This document shows positions 40,849 through 50,724 of a DNA stretch of 64,000 nt, in pieces. Source of the DNA: Scatosoma sp045650185. Its GTDB lineage: Bacteria > Bacillota > Clostridia > Christensenellales > Borkfalkiaceae. The notes under the pieces were generated by a model that saw only the letters and a list, made by a program, of their open reading frames with translations, searched no databases and was not told where the DNA came from. How positions within the stretch are numbered: the first letter of the stretch is position 1; the number at the start of each line of letters is the position of its first letter. Both the position numbers and the translations under genes were made by a program. The stretch is from contig JAZRQY010000005.1 in NCBI GenBank assembly GCA_045650185.1, forward strand, positions 1 to 64,000. Direction: 5' to 3'.

Positions 40849-42780
40849 CTACCCCTGTAAAAATGCATCCACTTCCGCCAACCAAATTGCCGCGGAGGCA
40901 TCCGACGGCATACGCCAATCCGTCCTTGCGGAAAGGGACACCGAGCCTACCTTTACCCCATCCGGCGAGCAGGAACGCTTAAATTGCTGCGCAAAGAAAC
41001 GCTTGTAGAAGTTCCGCAACCATTTGAGTAACGTAGCGTCGTCATACTTGCCTGCAAAAGCGTACTTTGCCAAGGCAAACACCGACGAAGGTGAACACGC
41101 ACGACGAATCACGTGATAAAGATAGAAATCGTGCAATTCGTACGGCCCAACTAAGTCCTCCGTCTTTTGCGCAATTTTGCCCTGCGCATCGGGAGGCAAT
41201 AATTCAGGAGAAATTTCCGTGCCTGCAATCGAAAGCAGTACCTTTTTCAGGTGCGTTTCGGATTTTTCCGCAACGTACGCCACCAAGTGCTTAACCAGCG
41301 TCTTGGGTACAGAGCAATTCACCGAATACATCGAAATATGGTCGCCGCTGTAGGTGCACCAGCCGAGGGCAAGCTCACTTAAATCTCCCGTGCCGATAAC
41401 CAAACCGCCCGTTTGGTTGGCTACGTCCATTAAAATGAGCGTGCGCATGCGCGCCTGCGCGTTCTCGTACGTAACGTCCGCCACCGCAGGATCGTGTCCG
41501 ATGTCCTTAAAATGCTGTTCTACGCTCTCTTTAATGGAGATTTCACGCAAGGTTGCGCCCGTCAACTCAATCAATTTTAAGGCGTTTTGATAAGTTTTCC
41601 CCGTCGTGCCAAAGCCGGGCATCGTGATAGCAACGATATCCTTTCTGTCCTTTTTTAAGAGGTCGAATGCCCTCGCCACCGCAAGCAAAGCAAGGGTGGA
41701 ATCCAGCCCACCGGAAATACCGATCACCGCCGTCTTCGCCCCTATATGCGTCATACGGGTTGCCAGAGCCTGCGCCTGAATCGAAAGGACTGTTTCGCAG
41801 GTTTCGTCATTCTCCTCTGCCGTAGGAATAAACGGCATCGTCGATACCTTACGCAAAGAAAGCTCGCCATCGTTTAAGAAATCTACCGTGTCAATTTCAT
41901 TGAACTCGGTCGAACGCTCATTGTTGCGTTTGTTGCGTTTTTTACGCTCGTTTGCCAAGAATTCAACGTCTACCTCGGCAATTGCCGCACCGCCTGCAAA
42001 CGGCTTGGTTTCCGCCAAAATCGTGCCGTATTCCGCAATGATATTATGCCCCGAGAACACCCCGTCCGTCGTCGATTCCGTAGGACAAGGATTCGCATAC
42101 ACGTAGGCGCAAATGTTTTTGCCCGTGTGCGCCTTGATAATCGTACGGCGATAATCGGCCTTACCCACCATTTCGCTGGATGCGGAAAGATTGACGATAA
42201 TCGTCGCACCAGCCGCCGCCAAATAGTTGCTGGGAGGGTTGGATACCCAAAGATCCTCGCAAATTTCGCAACCGATTTTCACGCTCTCGTTGCCGCCAAC
42301 ACGGAAGATGAGCTTAGAGCCGAAAACAGCGTGCTCCCCCTCCCACAAAGGAAGAAGGAAATCTAAGCTGTCCGCATCTACGCCAGGCGAAAAATAGCGC
42401 GTTTCGCAATATTCGCCGTAATTGGGAAGATTTTTCTTGGGTACAACGCCTAATACCTGCCCGTCGCAAATCGCCGCCGCGCAGTTATACAGCTTGCCCT
42501 CGTACACGATTGGCAAACCAACGAATATCAGCATGGGAATCCCCTTCGTAAATTCGGTCAATTCACGCAGAGCGGACATACAACGCTCCTGCAAGAGCGA
42601 CTGAAAAAACAAATCTCCGCAGGTATAGCCGCAGAGGCAGAGCTCCGGAAACACCAAAACCTCCACCTGCTGTCCCGCCATTTTCGTGATTTCTTCCCGT
42701 ATGGCATTCGTATTGAATTCTACGTCCGCGACCTTCAGCTTGGGGCTGACAGCCGCTACCTTTACAAACCCGTGTTTCAT
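40849..42780 (-). CDS. nadE: Glutamine-dependent NAD+ synthetase
   Basis: A 643-residue two-domain enzyme that makes NAD+ from deamido-NAD+ using glutamine nitrogen. The N-terminal nitrilase-type glutaminase (about 1-290) has VFPELCLCGYTCGD (Glu), VPKKNLPNYGEY (Lys) and KIGCEICEDLW (Cys). The synthetase domain has the PP-loop IGISGGLDSTLALLA near 350 and VIGTGDLSELALGWCTYSGDH further on. It lies 26 bp downstream of recA and may be read with it. Confidence 0.95.
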   Translation of the reverse strand: MKHGFVKVAAVSPKLKVADVEFNTNAIREEITKMAGQQVEVLVFPELCLCGYTCGDLFFQSLLQERCMSALRELTEFTKGIPMLIFVGLPIVYEGKLYNCAAAICDGQVLGVVPKKNLPNYGEYCETRYFSPGVDADSLDFLLPLWEGEHAVFGSKLIFRVGGNESVKIGCEICEDLWVSNPPSNYLAAAGATIIVNLSASSEMVGKADYRRTIIKAHTGKNICAYVYANPCPTESTTDGVFSGHNIIAEYGTILAETKPFAGGAAIAEVDVEFLANERKKRNKRNNERSTEFNEIDTVDFLNDGELSLRKVSTMPFIPTAEENDETCETVLSIQAQALATRMTHIGAKTAVIGISGGLDSTLALLAVARAFDLLKKDRKDIVAITMPGFGTTGKTYQNALKLIELTGATLREISIKESVEQHFKDIGHDPAVADVTYENAQARMRTLILMDVANQTGGLVIGTGDLSELALGWCTYSGDHISMYSVNCSVPKTLVKHLVAYVAEKSETHLKKVLLSIAGTEISPELLPPDAQGKIAQKTEDLVGPYELHDFYLYHVIRRACSPSSVFALAKYAFAGKYDDATLLKWLRNFYKRFFAQQFKRSCSPDGVKVGSVSLSARTDWRMPSDASAAIWLAEVDAFLQG

Positions 42781-42805
42781 ACCTTTACCCCTCTTGGGTG
42801 TGTTC

Positions 42806-43834
42806 TTATTCCTCGTCCGCGCCCTCTAAGCTTACGCCCTTTGCCGCCGTACGAATCTTTTCTTCCATTTCCTTCATGAGTTCAGGGTTATCCTTCAAGA
42901 ATAAGCGCATTTTTTCCTTGCCCTGCGCAACCTTTTCACCGTTATAGGAGAACCAAGCGCCACTCTTGCCAATGATACCAAACTGTACGCCAAGGTCGAT
43001 AACACAGCCTTCCTGCGAAATACCTTCGCCAAAGACGATGTCAAATTCCGCCTGCTTGAAGGGAGGCGCAAGCTTGTTTTTAACGATTTTCGCCTTCGTG
43101 CGGTTGCCGACTGCGCCGTCTGCGTCTTTCAGCGTATCCGTTCTGCGGATATCCAAACGCATACTCGCGTAGAATTTCAGCGCCTTACCGCCCGTGGTCG
43201 TTTCAGGATTACCGAACATAACGCCCACTTTTTCACGCAACTGGTTGATGAAGATAACGCAGGTATTCGACTTATTGACGATACCCGTCAGCTTTCTGAG
43301 AGCCTGCGACATCAATCTTGCCTGCAAGCCAACGTGCGAATCCCCCATATCCCCCTCGATTTCTGCCTTGGGCGTGAGCGCCGCTACGGAGTCGATAACG
43401 ATGATGTCCACCGCAGAGCTTCTAACCAACGCATCACAGATATCCAAAGCCTGTTCACCCGTGTCCGGCTGAGAAACGTACAAGTCGTCCAACTTTACCC
43501 CCAACTTCTTTGCGTATACGGGGTCAAGAGCGTGCTCCGCGTCGATGAACGCCGCTACACCGCCCATCTTCTGTGCTTCCGCAATCGCGTGCAACGCAAC
43601 CGTCGTCTTACCAGAGGATTCCGGACCGTAGATTTCGATGATTCTGCCACGGGGCAAACCGCCAACGCCAAGCGCAATATCCAGCGCAAGACAGCCGGTG
43701 GAAATTACGTCGATTTCCGTACTGCCAGCTTCGTCGCCAAGACGCATAATCGAGCCCTTACCGTACTGCTTTTCAATCTGCAACAGCACCGCGTCCAAAA
43801 CCTTCATTTTGTCGTTGTTCTTTTCAATAGCCAT
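42806..43834 (-). CDS. recA: Recombinase A
   Basis: The strand-exchange ATPase of homologous recombination and activator of LexA cleavage. The 342-residue protein has Walker A GPESSGKTTVAL near residue 67, the Walker B strand VDIIVIDSVAALTP, the conserved MAT-like loop LMSQALRKLTG and INQLREKVGVMFGNPETTTGG (DNA-binding loop L2). The acidic C-terminal tail is short (EGADEE). A TATAGGAGAT ribosome site precedes the ATG. No clear LexA-type box was seen just upstream; it is probably transcribed with cinA and pgsA. Confidence 0.98.
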   Translation of the reverse strand: MAIEKNNDKMKVLDAVLLQIEKQYGKGSIMRLGDEAGSTEIDVISTGCLALDIALGVGGLPRGRIIEIYGPESSGKTTVALHAIAEAQKMGGVAAFIDAEHALDPVYAKKLGVKLDDLYVSQPDTGEQALDICDALVRSSAVDIIVIDSVAALTPKAEIEGDMGDSHVGLQARLMSQALRKLTGIVNKSNTCVIFINQLREKVGVMFGNPETTTGGKALKFYASMRLDIRRTDTLKDADGAVGNRTKAKIVKNKLAPPFKQAEFDIVFGEGISQEGCVIDLGVQFGIIGKSGAWFSYNGEKVAQGKEKMRLFLKDNPELMKEMEEKIRTAAKGVSLEGADEE

Positions 43835-43855
43835 ATTTATATCTCCTATAATTTT

Positions 43856-44944
43856 TTACAAGTTTTTCAAATGCTTACACGCCAAAAATAACGCGTAGCG
43901 AATCGCCGTTTGGGTGATCGTATCTCTGTCACCTTCTAAGTGGTATTGATATACGAAGACGTTCTGTTCCACGCCTACGGCGATATAGCACGTACCGATC
44001 GGCAAGCCCGATCCGTCACCCTTTGGACCTGCTAAGCCCGTCGTCGCAATTGAAATATCACAGTTTCCCTGCTCTAACAGCCCTGCCGCCATTTCGTACG
44101 CCGTCTGCTCGCTGACCGCACCCTGCGAACGCAGAGTAAATTCTGCCACCCCCAAGCGTTGCATTTTCGAAAGGTCGGCATAGGTATTCAACCCTTCGAC
44201 GTATACCTCGCTTGCGCCTGAAATAGAAACGATTTTCGACGCGATGCCGCCGCCCGTAAACGATTCGGCAACGCACAGCCGTTTGCGACGCAATTTCAAG
44301 AGGTCAACCAGCTGTTTTTCCAAGGTCGTTTCTTCCAATGCGTATAAGTTATCCGCAAGCTGTTCGGCAAAATACCGCACCAAGTCATCCGTCAGCATTC
44401 TCGGCGTGCTCTCATCGTAAAACACACGAATGACGTCCTCGCCAAAGGCGTGTTCCCTGCGAATATTCGCCTTGCCGTCTGCGTATTGCTCTGCCTTTTT
44501 GACGAGCTGTAAAATCTTCTGCTTGTCTGCGCCTACCGCACGAAAAACCAAGCTACCAATCCTGCGACCGTGCTTTTTTTCAAGATAGGGAAAGCAGACT
44601 TCACGAAGGTACGCCTCCTCCTGATTTGGCAACAAAAACAGCGTTTTGTCGCCCATTTCCAGCATTCCTGCGCCACCTACGGAGCCACGCATAAAATTGC
44701 CACCAAGCGACCTTTGCAAGCCGTCCGCAACCGTATCAGCCGCATAACCGCACGGCACGACGAACAGGTTGTCCACCCATTCCAAGCAAGACTTTACGCC
44801 AAGGTAAAACCCCTCGTCATCCTTGCGGAATACACGGATTTCCGTACACTCGTAGCCAGCCGTCTCAATCCGATTGATAATCGGAAGACTGCCGCCGTGA
44901 AACAGCTCTGCGCTGTCCGTTATTATCAAACAAGCATTCTTCAT
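43856..44944 (-). CDS. cinA: CinA-family protein (nicotinamide-nucleotide amidase domain) with divergent N-terminus
   Basis: A 362-residue protein. The C-terminal 160 residues are a good CinA/PncC amidase domain: RLCVAESFTGGGIASKIVSISGASE, QGAVSEQTAYEMAAGLLE and ATTGLAGPKGDGSGLPIGT. This domain deamidates nicotinamide mononucleotide and is often next to recA in Bacillota, as here. The N-terminal 190 residues stand where the MoCF-like domain (about 250 residues) belongs, but are shorter and poorly conserved; GGAGMLEMGDKTLFLLPNQEE resembles part of it. It starts one base after the pgsA stop, so the two are coupled. Confidence 0.85.
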   Translation of the reverse strand: MKNACLIITDSAELFHGGSLPIINRIETAGYECTEIRVFRKDDEGFYLGVKSCLEWVDNLFVVPCGYAADTVADGLQRSLGGNFMRGSVGGAGMLEMGDKTLFLLPNQEEAYLREVCFPYLEKKHGRRIGSLVFRAVGADKQKILQLVKKAEQYADGKANIRREHAFGEDVIRVFYDESTPRMLTDDLVRYFAEQLADNLYALEETTLEKQLVDLLKLRRKRLCVAESFTGGGIASKIVSISGASEVYVEGLNTYADLSKMQRLGVAEFTLRSQGAVSEQTAYEMAAGLLEQGNCDISIATTGLAGPKGDGSGLPIGTCYIAVGVEQNVFVYQYHLEGDRDTITQTAIRYALFLACKHLKNL

Positions 44945-44945
44945 C

Positions 44946-45557
44946 TTAGTCTGCGTCTTTTAAAACCTGCGCGTTGTTGACGACGTAGGCAATCCCCGAC
45001 CATACCGTAAGCACGGTGGCAGCCGCAAACGCAATGACGGCAATCCAAAGGATAATCGTGCCAGCCAGCCATGCGGTAAACGCACCGCCAACGAGGAAAG
45101 CAACGAGGCTTAAATCCTGAAAAATCGTCTTGATTTTTCCCAGCTTGTCCGCCGCCATTACCACGCCCGAAGTCGCCGCAATCTGGCGAAAAGCGGAGAT
45201 AATCAGCTCTCTTGCCATAATCACGCAGATACACACCGCCGTAGCAACGTAAATCGCTTCAGTCCAGCCACCGAATACGCCGAACAAGTCCTCTTTTGCC
45301 GCCAAAAGCAACATCATCGCCGTAGATACAAGCACTTTATCTGCAATCGGGTCTAAGAATTTACCGAGGTTGGTCACCAGCCCACGAGAACGAGCGATGT
45401 GCCCGTCCAGCGCGTCCGTTGCCGCCGCCAGCGCAAACACCGCCGCCGCAATCAAGAAACGCCACGCGCCAAGCGGCGTGATGAAAAACACCGCCACAAA
45501 AATAGGAATCATGAAGATTCTGACCAGCGTGATTTTATTTGGTAAGTTCCATTTCAT
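44946..45557 (-). CDS. pgsA: CDP-diacylglycerol--glycerol-3-phosphate 3-phosphatidyltransferase
   Basis: A 203-residue integral membrane enzyme making phosphatidylglycerol-phosphate. The N-terminus NLPNKITLVRIFMIPIF is typical, and the CDP-alcohol phosphotransferase motif is ATDALDGHIARSRGLVTNLGKFLDPIADK (D-G-x2-A-R-x8-G-x3-D-x3-D). The start at 45557 has GGAGG nine bases upstream and lies inside the end of rimO (23-bp overlap), so the pair is translationally coupled. Upstream ATGs out to 45683 lack ribosome sites. Confidence 0.93.
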   Translation of the reverse strand: MKWNLPNKITLVRIFMIPIFVAVFFITPLGAWRFLIAAAVFALAAATDALDGHIARSRGLVTNLGKFLDPIADKVLVSTAMMLLLAAKEDLFGVFGGWTEAIYVATAVCICVIMARELIISAFRQIAATSGVVMAADKLGKIKTIFQDLSLVAFLVGGAFTAWLAGTIILWIAVIAFAAATVLTVWSGIAYVVNNAQVLKDAD

Positions 45558-46884
45558 TTGCATAGTCCTCCGTATAACCGTATAAGTCGTATTCATCCGC
45601 GCTGTCGATATACACCTCATAGCGCTTTCCTTGCATTGCATCCATTGAGCGGAAGTAAACCTTGCCGTCAATGTCAGGCGCATTGAAGTACGCCCTACCT
45701 ACAAAGCAACTCTTTTCGTAGTCGATACCGTCGCAAAGCACCTCTATCTTTCGGCCTACGAGCTCTGCAAGCAAGCCGCGAGAGATCGCGCGCTGGGTTT
45801 CGTACAAAGCCTTTACGCGCCGTTGCTTGGTGGCGTGATGTACCTGCGGTTTTAAGCGGTACGCGCCCGTATCCGGCTCCCTCGAATAAGCAAAGAAACC
45901 GCAATTTAACAGCTTTGCTTGTCGCAAAAAGTCCTGCATCGCCAAAAATTCCTCTTCCGTTTCCGTGGGGAATCCGGAGATAAAGGTGGAACGAATGGCA
46001 ATCCCCGGAATACGCTGACGCAAACGAGCAAACAACGCTAAATATTCCTCGCGTTTACCCTTGCGGTTCATGAGTTTCAACACTCGGTTTTCCGAATGCT
46101 GCAGGGGAATGTCCATATATTTCAAGATTTTATCGTTCGTACGGATTTCCTCAATCAGTTCCTCCGTAATCACGTCCGGATAGCAATACAATAAGCGGAT
46201 TTTTTCTATATTTTCTAACGCTGAAAGCCGTTGCAATAACTCGACAAAGCAATTCTTGCCGTATAAATCCTCGCCGTAACGGGTGGTGTCCTGCGCAACG
46301 ACAATCAATTCGGAAAGCTCGCCAAGCTCCTTCGCCTCTTCCACAAGCTTATCCATAGGATAAGAGCGGTATTTCCCACGAATTTTCGGGATTAAACAGT
46401 ACGTACAATGATTGTAGCAACCGTCTGCAATCTTTAAGTAGGCGAAATGCGGCTCGGTGGTCTGCACACGCTCTACGCGGAAGACCTCCTCCCCTTTGCC
46501 AACAAAGTTCTGCCTATGTCCGCTGGCGTAAGAAAGCTCTAACGCCTCAAAGAGCTTTTCGTAATCGGTGATACCCAAAAATACATCCGCTTCCGTCAGG
46601 GGAGCAAACAACTCCCCGACGAACTTTTGCGGCAAACAGCCGGTTATTACAATTTTTTCCAAGTTCTGGCGCTTGTATTCGGAAAACTCTAAAACCGTTT
46701 CGATTGCCTCCTCCCTTGCAGATTGTAAAAATCCGCAGGTGTTGACGATTAAAATCTGCGCCTCGGAGGGGTCGTCCGTCAAACGGCAACCACGCCCCTT
46801 CAGCATCGCCAACAGCTTTTCCGTATCGACACGGTTTTTATCGCACCCAAGCGAAATTACGCCAAAAATTTTTCCAGTAAGCAT
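45535..46884 (-). CDS. rimO: Ribosomal protein S12 methylthiotransferase
   Basis: A 449-residue radical SAM enzyme adding a methylthio group to an aspartate of ribosomal protein S12. The N-terminal UPF0004 domain has SLGCDKNRVDTEKLL and VNTCGFLQSAREE, whose cysteines bind one cluster; the radical SAM motif is KIADGCYNHCTYCLIPKIRG (C-x3-C-x2-C); a TRAM domain closes the protein. The ISLGCDKN opening distinguishes RimO from MiaB. AAGAAGGAA precedes the ATG. It follows ftsK by 39 bp. Confidence 0.96.
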   Translation of the reverse strand: MLTGKIFGVISLGCDKNRVDTEKLLAMLKGRGCRLTDDPSEAQILIVNTCGFLQSAREEAIETVLEFSEYKRQNLEKIVITGCLPQKFVGELFAPLTEADVFLGITDYEKLFEALELSYASGHRQNFVGKGEEVFRVERVQTTEPHFAYLKIADGCYNHCTYCLIPKIRGKYRSYPMDKLVEEAKELGELSELIVVAQDTTRYGEDLYGKNCFVELLQRLSALENIEKIRLLYCYPDVITEELIEEIRTNDKILKYMDIPLQHSENRVLKLMNRKGKREEYLALFARLRQRIPGIAIRSTFISGFPTETEEEFLAMQDFLRQAKLLNCGFFAYSREPDTGAYRLKPQVHHATKQRRVKALYETQRAISRGLLAELVGRKIEVLCDGIDYEKSCFVGRAYFNAPDIDGKVYFRSMDAMQGKRYEVYIDSADEYDLYGYTEDYANEMELTK

Positions 46885-46923
46885 ATCTTTCCTTCTTGCA
46901 AGGACGCCAAATGCGCCCTCGTC

Positions 46924-49900
46924 TTACCACTCTCCGTACAGCTCGATAAACTTCTCGCGAGTGATGAGCACTCGTCTTGCTTTCGCGCCCTCATAGGGAG
47001 AAATGTATTCCATTGTTTCCATCCATTCGATGATTTTACCCGCTTTGTTGAAGCCGATCGAGCATTTTCTCTGCAACATAGAGATGGATGCCGTCTGCGT
47101 TTGAATTACCAGCTTTAACGCCTCTAAGTATACCGGCTCGACTTCGTCGTAAGACACTTCGCCACCCTCACCGCCGCCGCTACTGCGCGCGTTGTTGATG
47201 AAGTTGGTCGCCGCATCGTCGAAGAACGCTTCGTTGTTCTCCTTGATGAAGTTGACGACTCTCTGCGAATCGGTCGAAGAGATGAACGGACTTTGCACGC
47301 GCACGGGCGTGTTGATACCCGATGCGGTATAGACCATATCACCCTTGCCGAGCAGCTTTTGAGCTCCCGACTGGTCGAGAATAACACGGGAGTCCACGTC
47401 CGTCGCTACCGTAAAGGCAATACGGGTGGGCAAGTTGCTCTTGATAACGCCCGTAATGACGTCTATCGAAGGACGCTGAGTTGCCAAAATCAAATGGATT
47501 CCTGCCGCACGCGCCTTCTGCGTAAGGCTCTGGATTTTATCTTCCATATCCTTCTTTGCATTCAGCATAAGGTCGGCAAGCTCGTCTACGATAATGACGA
47601 TTTTAGGCAGTTTTTCCTCACCCGGCTCAAGATTCGCGTTGTATTCGTCGATGTTGACGACGTACGTACCCGACAAACTCTTCTTCTGAATTAAGGTGTA
47701 TCTGCGCTCCATTTCCCCGATCGCCCACGAGAGAGTCTGCACCGCCTTTTTGCAGTCGCTGATGATCTCGTTCACCATCAAATGCGGCAGACCGTTATAG
47801 AGGACGAATTCCGTCTTTTTCGGGTCAATCAAGATAAGTCGCATCTCGTCAGGGGAATATTTCGTAATCAAGCTGATAATCAAACAGCCCAAGAACACCG
47901 ATTTACCCGACCCCGAAGAGCCTGCAACCAGTAAGTGCGTCATCTTGCATACGTCGCCGTATACTTTGCGGTTAGCAATATCCTTACCCATCGCAAACAC
48001 CAGCGAAGTGGGTTTCGCCTTCGTGTAAGCATCGTCGATGAACATACAGCCGAGCTCTACCGTCTGTCTGTTACGGTTGGGAACTTCAATACTCACCGCA
48101 CCGTCCTCAACGTTGGGATAGATGTTCACCCCTTCTCGGCAAAGCCCCATCGCAATCTCTTGCTCTAACGAAACGACCTTTCTCGGAGATACGCCACGAG
48201 GCAAAACAACGTTGTATCTCGTGACCGTAGGTCCAAACGTCACCGAGGCAATCGTGCCCCCAGAAACGTTGTAATCCTCCAGCGTTTCGATAATTCTTCT
48301 CTTGATATCCTCCACCTCTACTGCATCCGAATCGGGAAGATTGTCGTTGCAGTTGAAATAATGCAGAGGCACACGAACGTACGGCTTGCGAATCCTCGGT
48401 TTCACAGGAGCAGGAGCCGCCTCTTGCGGCTCTACGCTTCTTTCCGACGAGCTCGCCATAGGCAAAACCGACCGTTGCGCGGGCACGTGCGGAAGGGTAG
48501 GTTCTTCCTTTTTCTCCGTCAAGCCCCTTTGCGAAACCATAGGTTCTTCCACGGGCACATCGTGACGGTTAGTCGCGCGCGACGAAACGTAGGTATCGCC
48601 GTAGTCACGCAACGCGTAAGGGTCATCCGCCCTTACCTTCTGAGTATCCGTCGCGGAATCCATAGGCTCTTCCTCAAAAATCGAAGAGCGGTCAGCCGCC
48701 ACCTCGTCCGTAGGCATACCGTCGGGACGATTGCCACTCTGTCCGAAAACACGGGGGTTTTGTGGCGAGAAAAGATCCATATATTCGTGCCGTCTACCAC
48801 TATCTGTCGCAGATTGCACGGGTTGTTGCGTAGGTTGTTCGGGTTGCTCTATAGAGGAGAAATCCGAACGATCCACTCGGGACTGAGTGGGCGCGCTATC
48901 GCGCGGTTGCGCAGGCGCATCGTAGGAAGGGGAATATCCGCGTCTGCCCGTATCGTATTCAGGCAACGAATCGTAGGTAGCCTTCCCCTCGTCCTCTTGC
49001 CAAAGAGGAGTTTCCCTGCGAGAATAGTCATTAGAAGGAGTTCTCTGCGCTTCTCCCCTCGTCGGCGTAGGCTCGGAGGGAATATTAAGTTCGTAAGGAT
49101 TTCCACCCCTGCCGCCAAGACGATCGTTCGTCGGCTCCCCCACTACCTTTTGCGGACGAACGGGAGAATCGTTTTGAACCGACTGGTGATATTGTTCGGT
49201 ATACGATGCGGAAACGGGAGGTACGCCCATAGCGGAAGCACGGCGATGTACACTAGCATTTCCGTCGAAAATCAGGTTGTCTTGATAATTTTGTCTGGGC
49301 GAACCGCTGAACAAAATACGACGGCTTTCCTCGGGGGAAAGAGGCCGACCGGGTTGTTGCATCGACGTCGCCGCGCCAAAGGGAGAATAGCTCGCCCCAA
49401 AAGGAGCCTGCTGTGCAGGCTGCTGCGCAGTCGGGGTTGCCTGAGGTTGTTCGGGCGTTGCAGGGGGCGTGGGTACACCGTTTGCCGTATTTGCGGCAGG
49501 ATAGCCACCGTTATGCGTAGAGGTCGAATAACCGCCCTGCGCAGGTTGTCCCTGCTGGGATTGCGGAGCTTGTCCGTTTTGATTGGGAAGAGTAAAGCCC
49601 GGACGCTGACGAACCGTATAAGGCATGAACGGCGTGTAGCCACCCATGCTCTGCGGCGCAAAACCGCCCTGCGAATATCCCGGCATCGGTTGCGGCATAG
49701 GTTGCGCCTCGGATTGCCCGTTTGGAGCGTACGGCTGAGGGTTAGGAGCGTACGGCTGACCGTTTGGCGCATACTGCTGAGCATTCGGTGCGTACGGCTG
49801 ACCGTTTGGCGCATACTGCTGAGCATTGGGGTCGTACTGCTGAGGGTTGGGAGCGTACTGCTGAGGGTTGCCCTCGGGTTGAGGCTCAGGTTGCTTGGAA

Positions 49901-50562
49901 GAGTCTTCCTCATCCTCACTCGCCCCACCATTCGAAGACTTCTTGAACCGTTTAGCAATCAATTTTATGGTCACGTACAAGCTTAAAACCGCCAGCGCAG
50001 ATAAAATCACCAGAGCGCCAACTTCCGTCGCAACGCTTACCAACAAATAGACGATCAGCGCGCCAAACCAGCCCGCAACCGTCGTCTTGGGGAACTCGTC
50101 ACCGGACTGGAAACAAGCGGACAGGTAGCCTTCCCTAGGCAACGCCCAAAGATAGCAGGTTTGTATCGTATGTACGACAAGCGCCGTCAATACCAACGTG
50201 ATGATAAGAAAGGTGATCGCCTTGCGTCTTTTAAACAGCTTTTTCCCTATGAAGCCCATTACACAATTGTACACGGCAAGCCCCGTGAGAGGATATGCCA
50301 TGTAGCCGAACGCGCCAAGCAAAAGCGCATGAATATATCCACCGGGTTCCATGAACACGGCGGTATCCGTCAATAATATCACAAAGGCAAGGATGGAAAA
50401 CATCGCAAAAACAGCGCAGACGCTCTCTCTCGTTACGACAGAGTTCGTGCGCTCCGGCCGTTTCCTCTTCGGCTTTTGATTCGTATCACTTTGTGTATCC
50501 TGTTCCGATCGTTGATTCGGCGCTTCGGGAATAGGAAGATTTCTCTCGTCCTTTTCTGCCAA
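46924..50562 (-). CDS. ftsK: DNA translocase FtsK/SpoIIIE
   Basis: A 1212-residue membrane DNA pump for chromosome segregation at the septum. Four membrane spans lie in about 50-200. Residues about 205-790 form a very long low-complexity linker rich in P, Q, S and R, with degenerate repeats of PNAQQYAPNGQPYA. The motor has Walker A VAGSSGSGKSVFLG near residue 880 and Walker B IVIIVDELADLML near 990, then ATQRPSIDVITG. The C-terminal winged helix (gamma domain) ends in RRVLITREKF. Translation starts at TTG with an excellent AGGAGGTG ribosome site. With about 800 residues in the Bacillus protein, the extra length is all linker. In a SigK-carrying cell it may also serve as SpoIIIE. Confidence 0.95.
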   Translation of the reverse strand: MAEKDERNLPIPEAPNQRSEQDTQSDTNQKPKRKRPERTNSVVTRESVCAVFAMFSILAFVILLTDTAVFMEPGGYIHALLLGAFGYMAYPLTGLAVYNCVMGFIGKKLFKRRKAITFLIITLVLTALVVHTIQTCYLWALPREGYLSACFQSGDEFPKTTVAGWFGALIVYLLVSVATEVGALVILSALAVLSLYVTIKLIAKRFKKSSNGGASEDEEDSSKQPEPQPEGNPQQYAPNPQQYDPNAQQYAPNGQPYAPNAQQYAPNGQPYAPNPQPYAPNGQSEAQPMPQPMPGYSQGGFAPQSMGGYTPFMPYTVRQRPGFTLPNQNGQAPQSQQGQPAQGGYSTSTHNGGYPAANTANGVPTPPATPEQPQATPTAQQPAQQAPFGASYSPFGAATSMQQPGRPLSPEESRRILFSGSPRQNYQDNLIFDGNASVHRRASAMGVPPVSASYTEQYHQSVQNDSPVRPQKVVGEPTNDRLGGRGGNPYELNIPSEPTPTRGEAQRTPSNDYSRRETPLWQEDEGKATYDSLPEYDTGRRGYSPSYDAPAQPRDSAPTQSRVDRSDFSSIEQPEQPTQQPVQSATDSGRRHEYMDLFSPQNPRVFGQSGNRPDGMPTDEVAADRSSIFEEEPMDSATDTQKVRADDPYALRDYGDTYVSSRATNRHDVPVEEPMVSQRGLTEKKEEPTLPHVPAQRSVLPMASSSERSVEPQEAAPAPVKPRIRKPYVRVPLHYFNCNDNLPDSDAVEVEDIKRRIIETLEDYNVSGGTIASVTFGPTVTRYNVVLPRGVSPRKVVSLEQEIAMGLCREGVNIYPNVEDGAVSIEVPNRNRQTVELGCMFIDDAYTKAKPTSLVFAMGKDIANRKVYGDVCKMTHLLVAGSSGSGKSVFLGCLIISLITKYSPDEMRLILIDPKKTEFVLYNGLPHLMVNEIISDCKKAVQTLSWAIGEMERRYTLIQKKSLSGTYVVNIDEYNANLEPGEEKLPKIVIIVDELADLMLNAKKDMEDKIQSLTQKARAAGIHLILATQRPSIDVITGVIKSNLPTRIAFTVATDVDSRVILDQSGAQKLLGKGDMVYTASGINTPVRVQSPFISSTDSQRVVNFIKENNEAFFDDAATNFINNARSSGGGEGGEVSYDEVEPVYLEALKLVIQTQTASISMLQRKCSIGFNKAGKIIEWMETMEYISPYEGAKARRVLITREKFIELYGEW

Positions 50563-50603
50563 AATCGCACCTCCTAAAATAGCCTTTAACTTATACTTAA
50601 GTT

Positions 50604-50632
50604 ATTATAGCACTTTTTTTCGGAATTATCAA
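50604..50632 (-). promoter_or_regulatory. Promoter of the ftsK-rimO-pgsA-cinA-recA group
   Basis: Minus-strand TTGATA (50627-50632), 17-bp spacer, TATAAT (50604-50609), about 40 bp before the ftsK start. Confidence 0.75.
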
Positions 50633-50724
50633 TAGTATAACACAAAAAAAACGGTAGAAATCGAGAAATTTTTTATTTTTTTCGCCTTTAAGTCGGTTGC
50701 GCCCTTGTAGTCTAACTAAAGCAA

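Noticed and set aside
48361..49986. A 541-codon open reading frame on the plus strand opposite ftsK
   Set aside because: It is antisense to the well-supported FtsK linker, is extremely rich in Arg, and arises from the base composition of the Gln/Pro-rich coding strand. No ribosome site or recognisable domain.
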